From: Verrucomicrobiaceae bacterium
Lineage (GTDB): Bacteria > Verrucomicrobiota > Verrucomicrobiia > Verrucomicrobiales > Verrucomicrobiaceae
Direction: 5' to 3'
Assembly: GCA_016795365.1 (NCBI GenBank)
Contig: JAEUHN010000040.1
Coordinates: 62,001 to 126,000 of the forward strand
DNA: 64,000 nucleotides
Shown here: in pieces, positions 7,538 to 16,114 of the stretch
Position numbering within the stretch: position 1 is the first letter of the stretch
Layout: each line of letters begins with the position of its first letter
Program-made: the position numbers and the translations under genes
The notes under the pieces: model-generated
What the model was told of the DNA's origin: nothing
Database searches by the model: none
Seen by the model: only the letters and a program-made list of their open reading frames with translations

Positions 7538-8437
7538 TTACTTGGGTGGAGGCGCTGCGGGCGGGGGCGGCGGCTGATACTCGGCAGGAACGGGACCCAC
7601 CTTGCCTTCGCGCTCGCCGAACAAGCTGGTGTCGATGTCACCTTGTCCAGGAATGAGCAGACGGCTGATCTTGATCCCGTATTTGTCCTGCGCCCAGCCA
7701 CCACCGCGCGTGTAGGCGGTGGTGCCATCGTCACGGAGCAAGAAGATGAGCTGCGCGTTATTTCGCTCCTTGGAGACCTGGGTGAGGAAGTAGTTGAGTG
7801 GCGCGCTGCCGATGATGGTCTCTGGCACAGCGGCAACGGTTTCTTTTTTGTCTCCCACCTTGAAGACGAGCTTGGCACCGCTGGCCTCGATAAAAAAGAG
7901 CTTCTCCGCCGCACTGGTGCCAGAACCACTTGGCTGCACGACCACTGGCGGCGGTTTTTTGTCAGGGGGAATCTGACGGGCTTTGATCTCAGCGAGGAGT
8001 TTGGCGATCTCGGGCTTGATCTCGGCGATCTGCTTTTTGAGGCCATCGATCTCGAGCAGCAAGTTATCTAGTTCCTTCAGTAGCGCCTGACTGAGTTCCT
8101 GGTTTTGTTTCTGCACCTCCTTTGAGGTGCTGAGCAGTTTGCGCAACTTGGCCAGGCGTTCCTCTTTCTCCTTTTGCTCCTGCTGGAGTTGCTGAAGTTT
8201 GGCCAGCAGCAGCTTCACCTGTTCGCTGGAGACATTCTGCTCCTGCTGCTCCTTCTTCAGGTCTTTATATTTTTGGGCACGCTCCAGCTCCTCCTGGGTG
8301 CGGCCTTCCGTCTGCTGCGTCTGCGAGATGGTAAGCACGACGATGATGAGGACGAGCACGCCAATGAGCGAGCACAAGATGTCCAGGAAGGGCACCAAGA
8401 GGATCTCGTCTTTGGAAGCGTGGCGGCGTTTAGCCAT
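7538..8437 (-). CDS. ExbD/TolR-like membrane-anchored coiled-coil protein (first copy)
   Basis: 299 residues. The N-terminus MAKRRHASKDEILLVPFLD is followed by a single transmembrane helix (about 15-38) with an Asp (FLD) at the position used by ExbD/TolR for proton coupling. Next come a Gln/Glu/Lys-rich coiled coil (about 42-160) and a C-terminal domain ending in a proline-rich tail. It is the middle gene of a minus-strand operon, 48 bp after the MotA/ExbB-like gene and 9 bp before its paralogue. An ion-driven membrane motor subunit is inferred from this pairing; the cargo or target is unknown. Confidence 0.65.
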   Translation of the reverse strand: MAKRRHASKDEILLVPFLDILCSLIGVLVLIIVVLTISQTQQTEGRTQEELERAQKYKDLKKEQQEQNVSSEQVKLLLAKLQQLQQEQKEKEERLAKLRKLLSTSKEVQKQNQELSQALLKELDNLLLEIDGLKKQIAEIKPEIAKLLAEIKARQIPPDKKPPPVVVQPSGSGTSAAEKLFFIEASGAKLVFKVGDKKETVAAVPETIIGSAPLNYFLTQVSKERNNAQLIFLLRDDGTTAYTRGGGWAQDKYGIKISRLLIPGQGDIDTSLFGEREGKVGPVPAEYQPPPPPAAPPPK

Positions 8438-8485
8438 CTCAGGAAGCGAAAGAGTGAGTGATGAGGTGTGTTAGACCAGCAATGA

Positions 8486-9919
8486 TCAAGAGAACCAGCC
8501 TTTCTTCTTCACCTGCTGAATCAGCACCTGCTTCTCGCCCAGGTCTTTGAGCACGCCGTTGAGACCCTGAAGGGCCGTCGCGAGGGTGCGGATGTAGTCC
8601 GTGGTCTTATTCGCAGAATCGGAAATGCCGCTCGTCACGTCCTCGCGCAGCTTGATCATCGTCTTGGTGAACTCCGTGGCCACGAGCGTAGCATGGGCAT
8701 CGGCGCGACGATCCAGATTCATCGCCTGCTCGTCGATCTTCGCCGTGAGCTGGCGAAGGTCGCGAAGAAACTCTTGCTGGGCCCCGGCCATCGCCTGGCT
8801 GAGAGCAGCGATGAAGGCACCCGTTTCGGTGCCAAGTGCGGCAACGAGGCTGTTGTTGGAACCGCCTCCGTCGTTGAGGCGCGGCAGAAGGACTTCATTA
8901 CAGAAGGCATCGATGGCGTTTAGATTATCATCCTCCGCCTTGATCATCGCATTCATGGGGAAGTTCAGCAGCAGGGCGAGGACGAGGCCGAGCAGGGTGG
9001 CATCGAAAGCAGTGCCCAAGCCGCCGACCACGTCGCCCAGTGTGGCTTTGATCTTGGTCAAATCATCCATGTCCAAATTCATGCCGCCAATGGCGTGCGA
9101 AAGACCAATAACGGTGCCGATGAACCCGAGAATCGGAATGGCCCAGAGGAAGGCTTTGACCATACTGAAGCTGGAACCAATGCGGGCGCTGTCGATGTCC
9201 GATTGGCTGGACATCATGGCGCTCACATCGGAGTTGCTGGGACGCACCTCGAAGAGTTCCAGACCCTTGCGGATGCGGTTCACCATGAGGCTGTCACGCA
9301 GGCGGTGATGGAAGGAATATAGATGGTCGATGAACTGGCCAACGTTCTCCGCGTTGATCTCCTTGGCGATGTCCATCGGCAGGATATCGAGCATCAGGGC
9401 GCGGCGCTGGTGGCGCAGCTTTTCCATCTTCAGATAGAGGATGGCCATCGCCCAGCAAAAGAAGATGGTGTTGGTGACAGAGACCAGCGCGTGCTTGAAG
9501 AACAAGGCCGCGAGCCATTCCATCGTCTTGTATTCCGCTGCCGGTTTGGCATCTGGCGGATTGAAAAGATAGAGCATGCCCAGCAACGTCAGCGCGGAGA
9601 CCAGACCCATGCCAAAGGCGACGAACGAATTGGGATTCGTGGGATCAGTCTCCACCCAGCCTTCACGCTGCGGTTTCTCAGGAGCCAATGGTCGTCCATC
9701 GGCACCCAGGCCCGTCTCCAGGTGCTGCTTCTCGCTATCCCAGACATTCGACACACCCGTGGGCTGTGGCACGCCTCCGTCCGTGGGAGCGGGTGCCTCG
9801 GCAGCTGAAAACTCAGGGATCTGCAGCTTGGAATCACAGGCAGGGCATCGAACCATCTTGCCTGCCATCTCGGTTTCGACTTGAAGCGTGGTGCTGCAGG
9901 ATGGGCATTTGAATTTCAC
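8486..9919 (-). CDS. MotA/TolQ/ExbB-family proton channel protein with N-terminal zinc ribbon
   Basis: 477 residues with a GTG start at 9919, supported by GGAGGA nine bases upstream. The N-terminus is a four-cysteine zinc ribbon of MJ0042 type (C5, C8, C24, C27), followed by a Pro/Gly linker. Hydrophobic helices lie near 95-116, 139-163, 255-280 and 300-325; the last two, with GFIGTVIGLSHAI and TAFDATLLGLVLALLL, form the MotA/ExbB channel signature. First gene of the operon with two ExbD-like partners. In known relatives such complexes couple ion flow to work in the envelope. The zinc ribbon suggests a cytoplasmic binding partner, which is inference. Confidence 0.78.
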   Translation of the reverse strand: MKFKCPSCSTTLQVETEMAGKMVRCPACDSKLQIPEFSAAEAPAPTDGGVPQPTGVSNVWDSEKQHLETGLGADGRPLAPEKPQREGWVETDPTNPNSFVAFGMGLVSALTLLGMLYLFNPPDAKPAAEYKTMEWLAALFFKHALVSVTNTIFFCWAMAILYLKMEKLRHQRRALMLDILPMDIAKEINAENVGQFIDHLYSFHHRLRDSLMVNRIRKGLELFEVRPSNSDVSAMMSSQSDIDSARIGSSFSMVKAFLWAIPILGFIGTVIGLSHAIGGMNLDMDDLTKIKATLGDVVGGLGTAFDATLLGLVLALLLNFPMNAMIKAEDDNLNAIDAFCNEVLLPRLNDGGGSNNSLVAALGTETGAFIAALSQAMAGAQQEFLRDLRQLTAKIDEQAMNLDRRADAHATLVATEFTKTMIKLREDVTSGISDSANKTTDYIRTLATALQGLNGVLKDLGEKQVLIQQVKKKGWFS

Positions 9920-9928
9920 GGTGGGGAG

Positions 9929-9934
9929 TCCTCC
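9929..9934 (-). promoter_or_regulatory. Ribosome-binding site supporting a GTG start
   Basis: Minus-strand GGAGGA lies nine bases before the GTG at 9919. It decides the start of the MotA/ExbB-like gene, which has no nearby ATG. Most genes in this window lack such a strong Shine-Dalgarno sequence. Confidence 0.7.
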
Positions 9935-10038
9935 AAAGTTGGGTGATAAACGTGGTAAGGGGAAATGAAGGGCAAAGCTAAGCGTCCGTTATCCGGGCGA
10001 TGTTTCACTGCGATTGACGTCAGCCGAGGAAGACGACA

Positions 10039-10830
10039 TCAACCTCGCTTTCTTGGAACGAGAGCAACGAAGTTTCTCACGGTGGCGATCTCGGGCGATG
10101 AGACCACGGAACCATCTACGAGGCGAGCCCAGAATCCGGTCGATTTTCCACCATCGAAATTCAATGCCCGGGCGATTTCCATACCCGGCACAAGACCAGG
10201 TGAAGCCAGGAGCTTCGCAAGCTCCGCGAGCGACACATGGCTTGTCGTGCCCAACAGCCATCTCCCAGCCACATCCGTGGCAATAAAAGTGCGCGGCCGA
10301 CTGGCCCGAACATCCAGCCCGCTTACTGGCTGCCCGTTGTTCACCAAGCGAGGACCCGCCTGGAGCAACTCCGTGACGGCCTCGCTGTCCTGGAACTCAT
10401 CCCGCCAAAGCAGCAACAAGCGACCGCTACGAACCACCACCACGCCTCCGAGCAGCGATGAGCGAGACCATGTTCCCACTCGCCGGCCACTGCTGATCGT
10501 AAGCCCCAGTGGCGTGAATTCGGGCGTGAAGAATCCACCATTGATTCCGGCAAGAGCACCAATGCGAGGCATCACCTCCTCAAGATCCTCAGCCGCAGAG
10601 CGAGATGGTTGATCAATGATGCGCAGCACGCACTGCCGTGCCTCGAAGTGCACCAGATTGAACTCCACCGAGTCGCCATCGTCTTCCCGCACAGTGAATT
10701 GAAGCAAGCGACAGCCGTTCGCCATGGACCGATCACGCTGCCTCTCCTCGATAAAGCTGGGCTCGGCGGCGATGGCGGACCACGCATTCAATAGGACAGC
10801 AATAAGAACAACGGGCAGGCGCAGCAGCAT
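10039..10830 (-). CDS. Secreted phosphodiester glycosidase family protein (NAGPA/DUF2233)
   Basis: 263 residues with an N-terminal signal peptide (about 1-21, ending AIAA). Motifs of the phosphodiester glycosidase family are visible in order: INGGFF, LLQAGPRLV, RTFIATDVAGRWLLG and LNFDGGKSTGFW. The family includes the human uncovering enzyme and removes N-acetylglucosamine-1-phosphate caps; bacterial members act on exported glycoconjugates. A paralogue is encoded at 39054-39779. The gene stands alone between the MotA-like operon and rplQ. The exact substrate cannot be read from the sequence. Confidence 0.82.
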   Translation of the reverse strand: MLLRLPVVLIAVLLNAWSAIAAEPSFIEERQRDRSMANGCRLLQFTVREDDGDSVEFNLVHFEARQCVLRIIDQPSRSAAEDLEEVMPRIGALAGINGGFFTPEFTPLGLTISSGRRVGTWSRSSLLGGVVVVRSGRLLLLWRDEFQDSEAVTELLQAGPRLVNNGQPVSGLDVRASRPRTFIATDVAGRWLLGTTSHVSLAELAKLLASPGLVPGMEIARALNFDGGKSTGFWARLVDGSVVSSPEIATVRNFVALVPRKRG

Positions 10831-10864
10831 GGTCGGGTCATTGTGATCAAGTCCTCGCGATAGT

Positions 10865-10901
10865 GCAAAACAAAGCGCGAAGGCCTCTCGACCTTCGCGC
10901 T
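10865..10901 (-). terminator. Rho-independent terminator of rplQ
   Basis: On the minus strand a perfect 10-bp stem AGCGCGAAGG/CCTTCGCGCT (10892-10901 and 10874-10883) with an 8-base loop is followed by TTGTTTTG. It lies about 40 bp beyond the rplQ stop codon. Confidence 0.88.
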
Positions 10902-10939
10902 CAGGGTTGGGTTGGAACTGTTATCGGACAGCGACCGGG

Positions 10940-11497
10940 CTATTCCTCCGCTTTCGGAGTCTTGGCCTTGCGCGTGCGCTTCTTGGGCGCAGCTTCCGGA
11001 GCTGTCTCTTCAGCAGCAGGAGCCGGAGCTTCTTCAGCCACGACTTCAGCTTCCGTAGGAGCGGCAGCTTCGAGGACTTTCAACGGCTTGGGCGTATCCA
11101 TCCACTCGATGTAAGCCATCGGAGCAGCGTCCGAACGGCGCTGACCGAGCTTCGTGATGCGGGTGTAACCACCTGGGCGGGCCTTGTGCGCCGGAGCGAT
11201 CTCATTGAAGAGAATGCGCACAGCTTTCACATTGTTGTCGAGCTGGGCGATCGCCAGACGGCGATAGTGAAGAGCCTTGGGAGTGTCGTTGGTGACATCC
11301 GTGCGGCCTTCGTTGGCGAGCATGGCCTTCTTGCCCAAAGTGAGGATCTTCTCGGCGAGGGGACGCACAGCCTTGGCCTTGGCCACTGTGGTGCGGATGC
11401 GGCGATGTTCGATCAGGCTGACGATCAGGTTCGACAGCAGCGCCTTACGATGGGCTGGCCGACGCTGAAGTTTGGTTGTTTTAAGTCTATGTCTCAT
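10940..11497 (-). CDS. rplQ: 50S ribosomal protein L17
   Basis: 185 residues. The start MRHRLKTTKLQRRPAHRKAL and the later segments IRTTVAKAKAVRPLAEKI and GGYTRITKLGQRRSDAAPMA are diagnostic for L17, a protein of the large ribosomal subunit near the exit tunnel. The conserved core ends near residue 120. After that comes an unusual 60-residue tail rich in Ala, Glu, Pro and Lys, ending KKRTRKAKTPKAEE; L17 usually has about 120-130 residues in all. It lies 25 bp after rpoA, the universal pairing, and is followed by a strong terminator. Confidence 0.97.
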   Translation of the reverse strand: MRHRLKTTKLQRRPAHRKALLSNLIVSLIEHRRIRTTVAKAKAVRPLAEKILTLGKKAMLANEGRTDVTNDTPKALHYRRLAIAQLDNNVKAVRILFNEIAPAHKARPGGYTRITKLGQRRSDAAPMAYIEWMDTPKPLKVLEAAAPTEAEVVAEEAPAPAAEETAPEAAPKKRTRKAKTPKAEE

Positions 11498-11522
11498 ATC
11501 CTTATTCTTCGGTCACGGGTGT

Positions 11523-12644
11523 TTAGTCGTCGTCGCCTTCGTCATCGCTCATGCTGGCGCCGATCAGTTTGGCGAAATCTTCTGCGTTGGCATCGTCCTC
11601 GTCGTCTTCCTTGAAGGTCGTGCTACGAGCGAGCAGCGAGACGCCGCCCGGGTTCGGGTCAAGCAGCGTGCTGTCGAACTTCATACCAAGAGACAGGCCC
11701 AGCTCGGCGAGCTTTTCCTTGATCTCGGTGAGGGACTTCTTGCCGAAGTTGCGGTAGCGCAGCATCTCGGCCTCGGTCTTCATGGCCAGCTGGCCCACGG
11801 AGGTGATGTTGGCGTTGTTGAGGCAGTTCGCGGCGCGGACGGAGAGTTCGATCTCGTTGACGCTCATGTTGAGCAGCTTGCGCAGCTCGCTGTTCTCTTC
11901 GGACTGAGCTTCCGGTGCGGCCTCGAATTCGATCTGGCTGTCGTCGTAGTTGACGAACACATCGAAGTGGTGGCGCAGGATGGCGGAGGACTGGGTGAGG
12001 GCGTCGCTCGGGTTGATGCGGCCGTCGGTCCAGATGTCGAGCACCAGCTTGTCAAAGTCGGTGTTCTGGCCCACACGGGTGGCCTCCACACCATACTTCA
12101 CGCGGGTGACCGGCGAGAAGATGGAGTCGATCGGAATCACGCCGATTGGAGTGTCGGGGCGCTTGTTTTCTTCCCAGGAGGAATAGCCGCGGCCCACGCG
12201 GACTTCGAATTCAGCCTCGAACTTGGCTTTGCGGTCCAGCGTGCAGATGATCTGATCCTTGTTCACCACGCTGTAGCGGTGGTCTTCCTTGATGTCGCCA
12301 GCGGTGACGACGCCTTCCTTGTCCACCGTGATAGAGAGCAGGGCGGCTTCCTTGTTGTCGCCGTGGCTGAACTTCACCTTCTTCAGGTTCAGCACGATCT
12401 GCGTGACGTCTTCAAGCACGCCAGGCAGGGTGGTGAATTCGTGTTCGGCTCCGCGGATTTTCACGGAGGTGATGGCCGCGCCTTCCAGTGAGGAAAGCAG
12501 AACGCGGCGGAGGGAGTTCCCGATGGTGTGACCGAATCCGCGATCAAACGGTTCGGCGACGAACTGGGCGTAGGTATCGGTGGCCGTCGCTTCGTTGCGA
12601 ACGAGGCGATTCGGCATTTCGAATCGTGCTAGACGTGTGGGCAT
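11523..12644 (-). CDS. rpoA: DNA-directed RNA polymerase subunit alpha
   Basis: 373 residues from the ATG at 12644 (MPTRLARFEMPNRLVRNE); an ATG 16 codons upstream would add an implausible leader. The N-terminal dimerisation domain is recognised by FDRGFGHTIGNSLRRVLLSS, and the C-terminal DNA-binding domain by ELSVRAANCLNNANI and TEAEMLRYRNFGKKSLTEIK. It is longer than the common 329 or so residues because of a C-terminal tail with a strongly acidic end (MSDDEGDDD). It is cotranscribed with rplQ. The usual upstream genes rpsM, rpsK and rpsD are absent; dsbD lies there instead. Confidence 0.98.
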   Translation of the reverse strand: MPTRLARFEMPNRLVRNEATATDTYAQFVAEPFDRGFGHTIGNSLRRVLLSSLEGAAITSVKIRGAEHEFTTLPGVLEDVTQIVLNLKKVKFSHGDNKEAALLSITVDKEGVVTAGDIKEDHRYSVVNKDQIICTLDRKAKFEAEFEVRVGRGYSSWEENKRPDTPIGVIPIDSIFSPVTRVKYGVEATRVGQNTDFDKLVLDIWTDGRINPSDALTQSSAILRHHFDVFVNYDDSQIEFEAAPEAQSEENSELRKLLNMSVNEIELSVRAANCLNNANITSVGQLAMKTEAEMLRYRNFGKKSLTEIKEKLAELGLSLGMKFDSTLLDPNPGGVSLLARSTTFKEDDEDDANAEDFAKLIGASMSDDEGDDD

Positions 12645-12742
12645 GTGTTTGGATGTGGCCGGGTTACCGCTGGGGCGAGTCCCTGAGTTCATCGTGAGAT
12701 GGCCCAGGCCCAGTGACCGACGGCGATTGACGTGGCTCGCGA

Positions 12743-12775
12743 GGGGCGTGCATTAGACACCACGCGCCTTTTTTT
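12743..12775 (+). terminator. Terminator-like hairpin pointing towards the dsbD 3' end
   Basis: An imperfect stem GGGGCGTG/CACGCGCC (one mismatch) is followed by seven T on the + strand. No + strand gene lies upstream, so it may limit antisense transcription or be a relic. It has no T-run for minus-strand transcription. Confidence 0.4.
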
Positions 12776-12788
12776 GCAACCAGGAATT

Positions 12789-14906
12789 CTAGCGGCTCAG
12801 AGCGGCGGAAACCGTGTCCACGGAAAGCAGTTCCGGCAGGATCACCGGGTCCTCCGCGCCGGGGGCGTAATACACATTCACCGGCACGGCAGCCTTCTTG
12901 TATTCGTCGCGCAGCACGGTGGTGATGCGGTCGTCGTAGTTGGTCCAGTCGGCTTTCAGCAACTGGATGCCCTTGTCGTGGATCAGCTTCTGGAGCGCTT
13001 CATTGTGATACACGCGCTTGTTGACCTGGCACGTCGCGCACCAGCGCGCGGTGAAGTCGATATACACCGGCTTGCCCGCGTCGCGCAGTTGCTTCACCAG
13101 CTCCGGCGACCAGGCCTGCCAGGTGATGTCTTGCACCGATCCCTTTTGTGGGGGCGGCTGCGGCCAGCCGATATACAACCCCGATGCCAGGGCCAGGACA
13201 GCGAAGCCCAGGCCCATCGTGCGCGCCTTCTTTGATTTGTGCGGCAGGCACCAGCGACCGTAGATCCAGCACGCCATCGCCACCAGCACCAGGCCGAAGA
13301 TGGTCATCAAAAGATGCCACTCATCCACCAGCCCGCCCAGCGTCCACAGCATGTAACCCACCGTGCCGAAGAGCAGGAAGCTCATGCCTTGCTTGAAGCT
13401 TTCCATCCACGCGCCCGGACGTGGCAGCATCTTCACCAGCGCTGGAGCGAGCGACAGAATCAGATACGGCGACGACAGTCCAAGGCCGATCACCGTGAAA
13501 ACGCCGAGCGCCAGCGCCGTGGGCAGCGACACCGCATACGCCAAGGCGGGTCCGAGGAACGGCGCCGAGCACGGCGTGGCCACCACGGTGGCGAGCAGCC
13601 CGGAGAAGAACGAGCCCTGCAAGCCGCTCTTGTTTTGCAGCCCCTGTCCAACTCCGACTGCCGACGTGCCGATCTCAAACACACCCGCCATGTTCAGGCC
13701 GAAGGCCATGAAGAAGTAGCACAGCGCCAGCACGAACAGCGGCGACTGCAGCTGCGCGCCCCAGCCCTTGCCCAGCGTGATCACGAACAGCGCCAGCGCC
13801 CAGAAGCACACCAGCACGCCCAGCGTGTAGGCCGCGCCGTGCAGGAAGATCTTCTTCCGATCATTCCCCGCCTGCTGCACAAAGCCCAGGATTTTTATCC
13901 CCAGCACCGGGAACACGCACGGCATCACATTCAAAATCAGCCCGCCAATGAAGGCGAAGAGCAACAGCGTCGCCGTGCTGTATTGCTGCGCCGGAGCGCT
14001 CACCGTGGAGCCCGTCGTCTTCGTCGGCGTGGAAGCCGGAGCCGCCTTGCTCGCGGAGCCTGCCGCCTGAATCGGCAGCTTTACCGTGAAGGCTTTCGTG
14101 TTGGCATCGCCGTCCAGCCAGCCATCCTCGGACACGAGCAAGCCATCGAGCGCCTCCTTCGGCGGATTGTCCTCGGTCGGTGGCAGGCTCAGCACCCAGC
14201 GCTCGCCGTCCTGCTTCAGCTCCTGCGGCTTCTGCGAGTCGATGTCCTGATCGGGATAGGCTGCGCTGAAGAAGTAAGCCTTCGCCAGCTTCGCATTCGC
14301 TCCCGCACCCGGCTGAAGCACGATGGAGAACGCCTTGTCCTTCTGCTCCGCCGTAAACGTCCAGCCCTTCGGTTCGATCGGCAAAGCCGCGCGCGCCTTG
14401 GCAAACAAGGCCGCTGTGCCCGCCTCGGGTGCGCCCGCTGCATCGGCCACGGTGACGGAAGCCTTCGCGACCAGACCCCGCACCGGTGTGCAGTTCTCGA
14501 TGCAGACCAGCGCATTGATCGAGACCTCGAGCGCAACCGAGTCGCCTGCCTTCACCGAGGCTGGCGGCGTGATGGTCACCAGTGGTGCGATCTCGCCTTC
14601 AAACAGATAGCCAATGAACCCCGCCGCACTCCCTACCTTCGGAGCCGGCCACTGCGGATCAGCCGCCGTGAAGCCCTCAGGCAGCGTCCACTTGAACTTC
14701 GTCGCCATGCCCGGCCCGCCCGGATTCTTCCAATACGAATGCCCGTGCTCGATGTGCTTCAGCTTCACCGCCACGGTGAAGGGCTTGCCCGCCGCGATGG
14801 TCGTCGTCTCCGGCACCAGCTCCGCCTTGAGCAGTTCATCAGGCGATTGCGCCGCCGCATTCAGCACGCAGGCGAGGAAGGAGAGACCGAGGAGCAAGGA
14901 TTTCAT
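12789..14906 (-). CDS. dsbD: Thiol:disulfide interchange protein DsbD
   Basis: 705 residues from the ATG at 14906, which gives a signal peptide (MKSLLLGLSFLACVLNAAA); an upstream extension of 55 codons lacks sense. The N-terminal periplasmic domain contains CIENC (the redox pair expected of DsbD-alpha). Eight or so transmembrane segments follow, with the paired cysteines in NVMPCVFPVLGIK and TPCSAPFLGPALAYA. The C-terminal thioredoxin-like domain has FTARWCATCQVNK. DsbD carries electrons from cytoplasmic thioredoxin to periplasmic thiol proteins, including the pathway for cytochrome c maturation. It is upstream of rpoA on the same strand but probably separately transcribed. Confidence 0.93.
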   Translation of the reverse strand: MKSLLLGLSFLACVLNAAAQSPDELLKAELVPETTTIAAGKPFTVAVKLKHIEHGHSYWKNPGGPGMATKFKWTLPEGFTAADPQWPAPKVGSAAGFIGYLFEGEIAPLVTITPPASVKAGDSVALEVSINALVCIENCTPVRGLVAKASVTVADAAGAPEAGTAALFAKARAALPIEPKGWTFTAEQKDKAFSIVLQPGAGANAKLAKAYFFSAAYPDQDIDSQKPQELKQDGERWVLSLPPTEDNPPKEALDGLLVSEDGWLDGDANTKAFTVKLPIQAAGSASKAAPASTPTKTTGSTVSAPAQQYSTATLLLFAFIGGLILNVMPCVFPVLGIKILGFVQQAGNDRKKIFLHGAAYTLGVLVCFWALALFVITLGKGWGAQLQSPLFVLALCYFFMAFGLNMAGVFEIGTSAVGVGQGLQNKSGLQGSFFSGLLATVVATPCSAPFLGPALAYAVSLPTALALGVFTVIGLGLSSPYLILSLAPALVKMLPRPGAWMESFKQGMSFLLFGTVGYMLWTLGGLVDEWHLLMTIFGLVLVAMACWIYGRWCLPHKSKKARTMGLGFAVLALASGLYIGWPQPPPQKGSVQDITWQAWSPELVKQLRDAGKPVYIDFTARWCATCQVNKRVYHNEALQKLIHDKGIQLLKADWTNYDDRITTVLRDEYKKAAVPVNVYYAPGAEDPVILPELLSVDTVSAALSR

Positions 14907-15049
14907 GGGTGTGGAAAAAACGACGCCGAGCACGATGACATACGCCTCGCCCGCCCGGCAATGCACATTACGAGTTGGTGACGCGGGGAATATTCCGAGG
15001 AATTGAGCGAGGACGATGCGTGTAGCGAGTGTTCGCCTCCGTCTATCGA

Positions 15050-15156
15050 CAGGATGAGCAGGATGTCTCATGATCGACAGGATGACTTTGCGCCCGAAAT
15101 CTATAATTCAGCCGAGGTGTGAGTCCTGATGATCCTGAAAATATCCTGACATCCTG
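15050..15156. repeat. Intergenic palindrome of CAGGATG units
   Basis: Three CAGGATG units (15050, 15059, 15078) face inverted (A)TCCTG units (15124, 15132, 15143, 15151), at about 8-11 bp spacing, separated by AT-richer sequence. It lies between the dsbD start and the rluA-type stop codon. Nothing else is recognised in this 279-bp gap. Confidence 0.65.
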
Positions 15157-15185
15157 TCTGAAGAACGGCACAACGCTTCGATTTG

Positions 15186-15941
15186 CTATGGGACAAAGCC
15201 AAGAAACGCCGCCAAATCCTCCGGCAGCGGCGCGTCCCAGCCGCACTCGCCTTCCAGCTCCAGCCGAGTCGAGTGCAGCGCCTGGCGCTTGAGCAGAAGT
15301 TTCTGCGCGAGCGCGTCGGTCCATCCGGTCTTGATGAACTCCAGGTAGCACTGCTCATCGCGCCCATACATCTTGTCGCCCACAAGCGGGTGGCCGAGGT
15401 GCGAGAGATGCACGCGGAGTTGATGCATGCGGCCGGTGTGCGGCTTGCACTCGATGACGGCAAAGCGTTGCCCATCGGCCTTCTCGAAGCGGCGCAGCAC
15501 ACGGAACGCCGTCTGGCATGGCGAGCCGCCTTCGTGCACGACTTGCTTCACGTAGATCGGGCAGTCCATGACATCGCCTTTACGCAAGATGGGCGCGTCG
15601 AGGTCGAGCGATTCCCACTCGGGCCAGTCGTGCGTGATGGCGACATAAGTCTTGCGAAACAACCGCGCCATCATCGCCTTGCCGAAGCGACTCGCGGTCT
15701 CGCCGTTCTTCGCCACCAGCGTGACGCCGCTGGTCTCACGGTCCAGCCGGTTCACGATGCTGACCTGCCCGCCCATCTGAATTTCATACGCGAGCAGGCC
15801 GCGCAGTTCGTCGTAGAGCGTGGGCGCGCCGTCGGGCGAACCCGGATGCACCTTGAGCGGCGCGGGTTTGTTGATGACGATGTAGTCGTCCGTCTCCTCG
15901 ATGATGTCGAAGCGCGGGTTGTTGGCGATCAGACCTTTCAT
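15186..15941 (-). CDS. RluA-family pseudouridine synthase
   Basis: 251 residues. The catalytic motif NRLDRETSG carries the essential aspartate (D67). Other family segments are INKPAPLKVHPG near residue 24, CKPHTGRMHQLRVHLSHLGHP, and VGDKMYG. There is no N-terminal S4 domain, unlike RluC or RluD, so it resembles RluA or TruC. The enzyme isomerises uridine in rRNA or tRNA; the target position cannot be told. The gene is monocistronic with a repeat-containing gap upstream of its stop. Confidence 0.9.
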   Translation of the reverse strand: MKGLIANNPRFDIIEETDDYIVINKPAPLKVHPGSPDGAPTLYDELRGLLAYEIQMGGQVSIVNRLDRETSGVTLVAKNGETASRFGKAMMARLFRKTYVAITHDWPEWESLDLDAPILRKGDVMDCPIYVKQVVHEGGSPCQTAFRVLRRFEKADGQRFAVIECKPHTGRMHQLRVHLSHLGHPLVGDKMYGRDEQCYLEFIKTGWTDALAQKLLLKRQALHSTRLELEGECGWDAPLPEDLAAFLGFVP

Positions 15942-16114
15942 GCGGAGTGGCGATCTGAAAGGTGGGCAGATTAAACGATGGGAAGATGGACCTTCATGTT
16001 GGGTTCCTGTGACTTCTGTCCCCAGAGACGCAGGTGCCGAGAACCATGATTGTTCTCCATCTTCCTAACTTCAAAACCAACACACCCATGACCTCGGTGC
16101 CGAGGCTTCAACCG

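Noticed and set aside
6383-8071. 562-residue open frame on the + strand opposite the ExbD-like genes
   Set aside because: Leu/Gly/Asp-rich sequence mirrors the coiled-coil codons of the real genes on the other strand.
6422-9919. Zorya-type phage defence system
   Set aside because: The MotA-like plus single-helix partners recall ZorA/ZorB, but there is no ZorC or ZorD helicase/nuclease and no OmpA domain on the partners.
13239-14981. 580-residue open frame opposite dsbD
   Set aside because: Arg/His/Gln-rich shadow of a well-supported gene; no recognisable domain.
16039-16057. GAGAAC/GTTCTC hairpin upstream of the fabV stop
   Set aside because: Six-bp stem without a T-run; not strong enough to call a terminator or operator.
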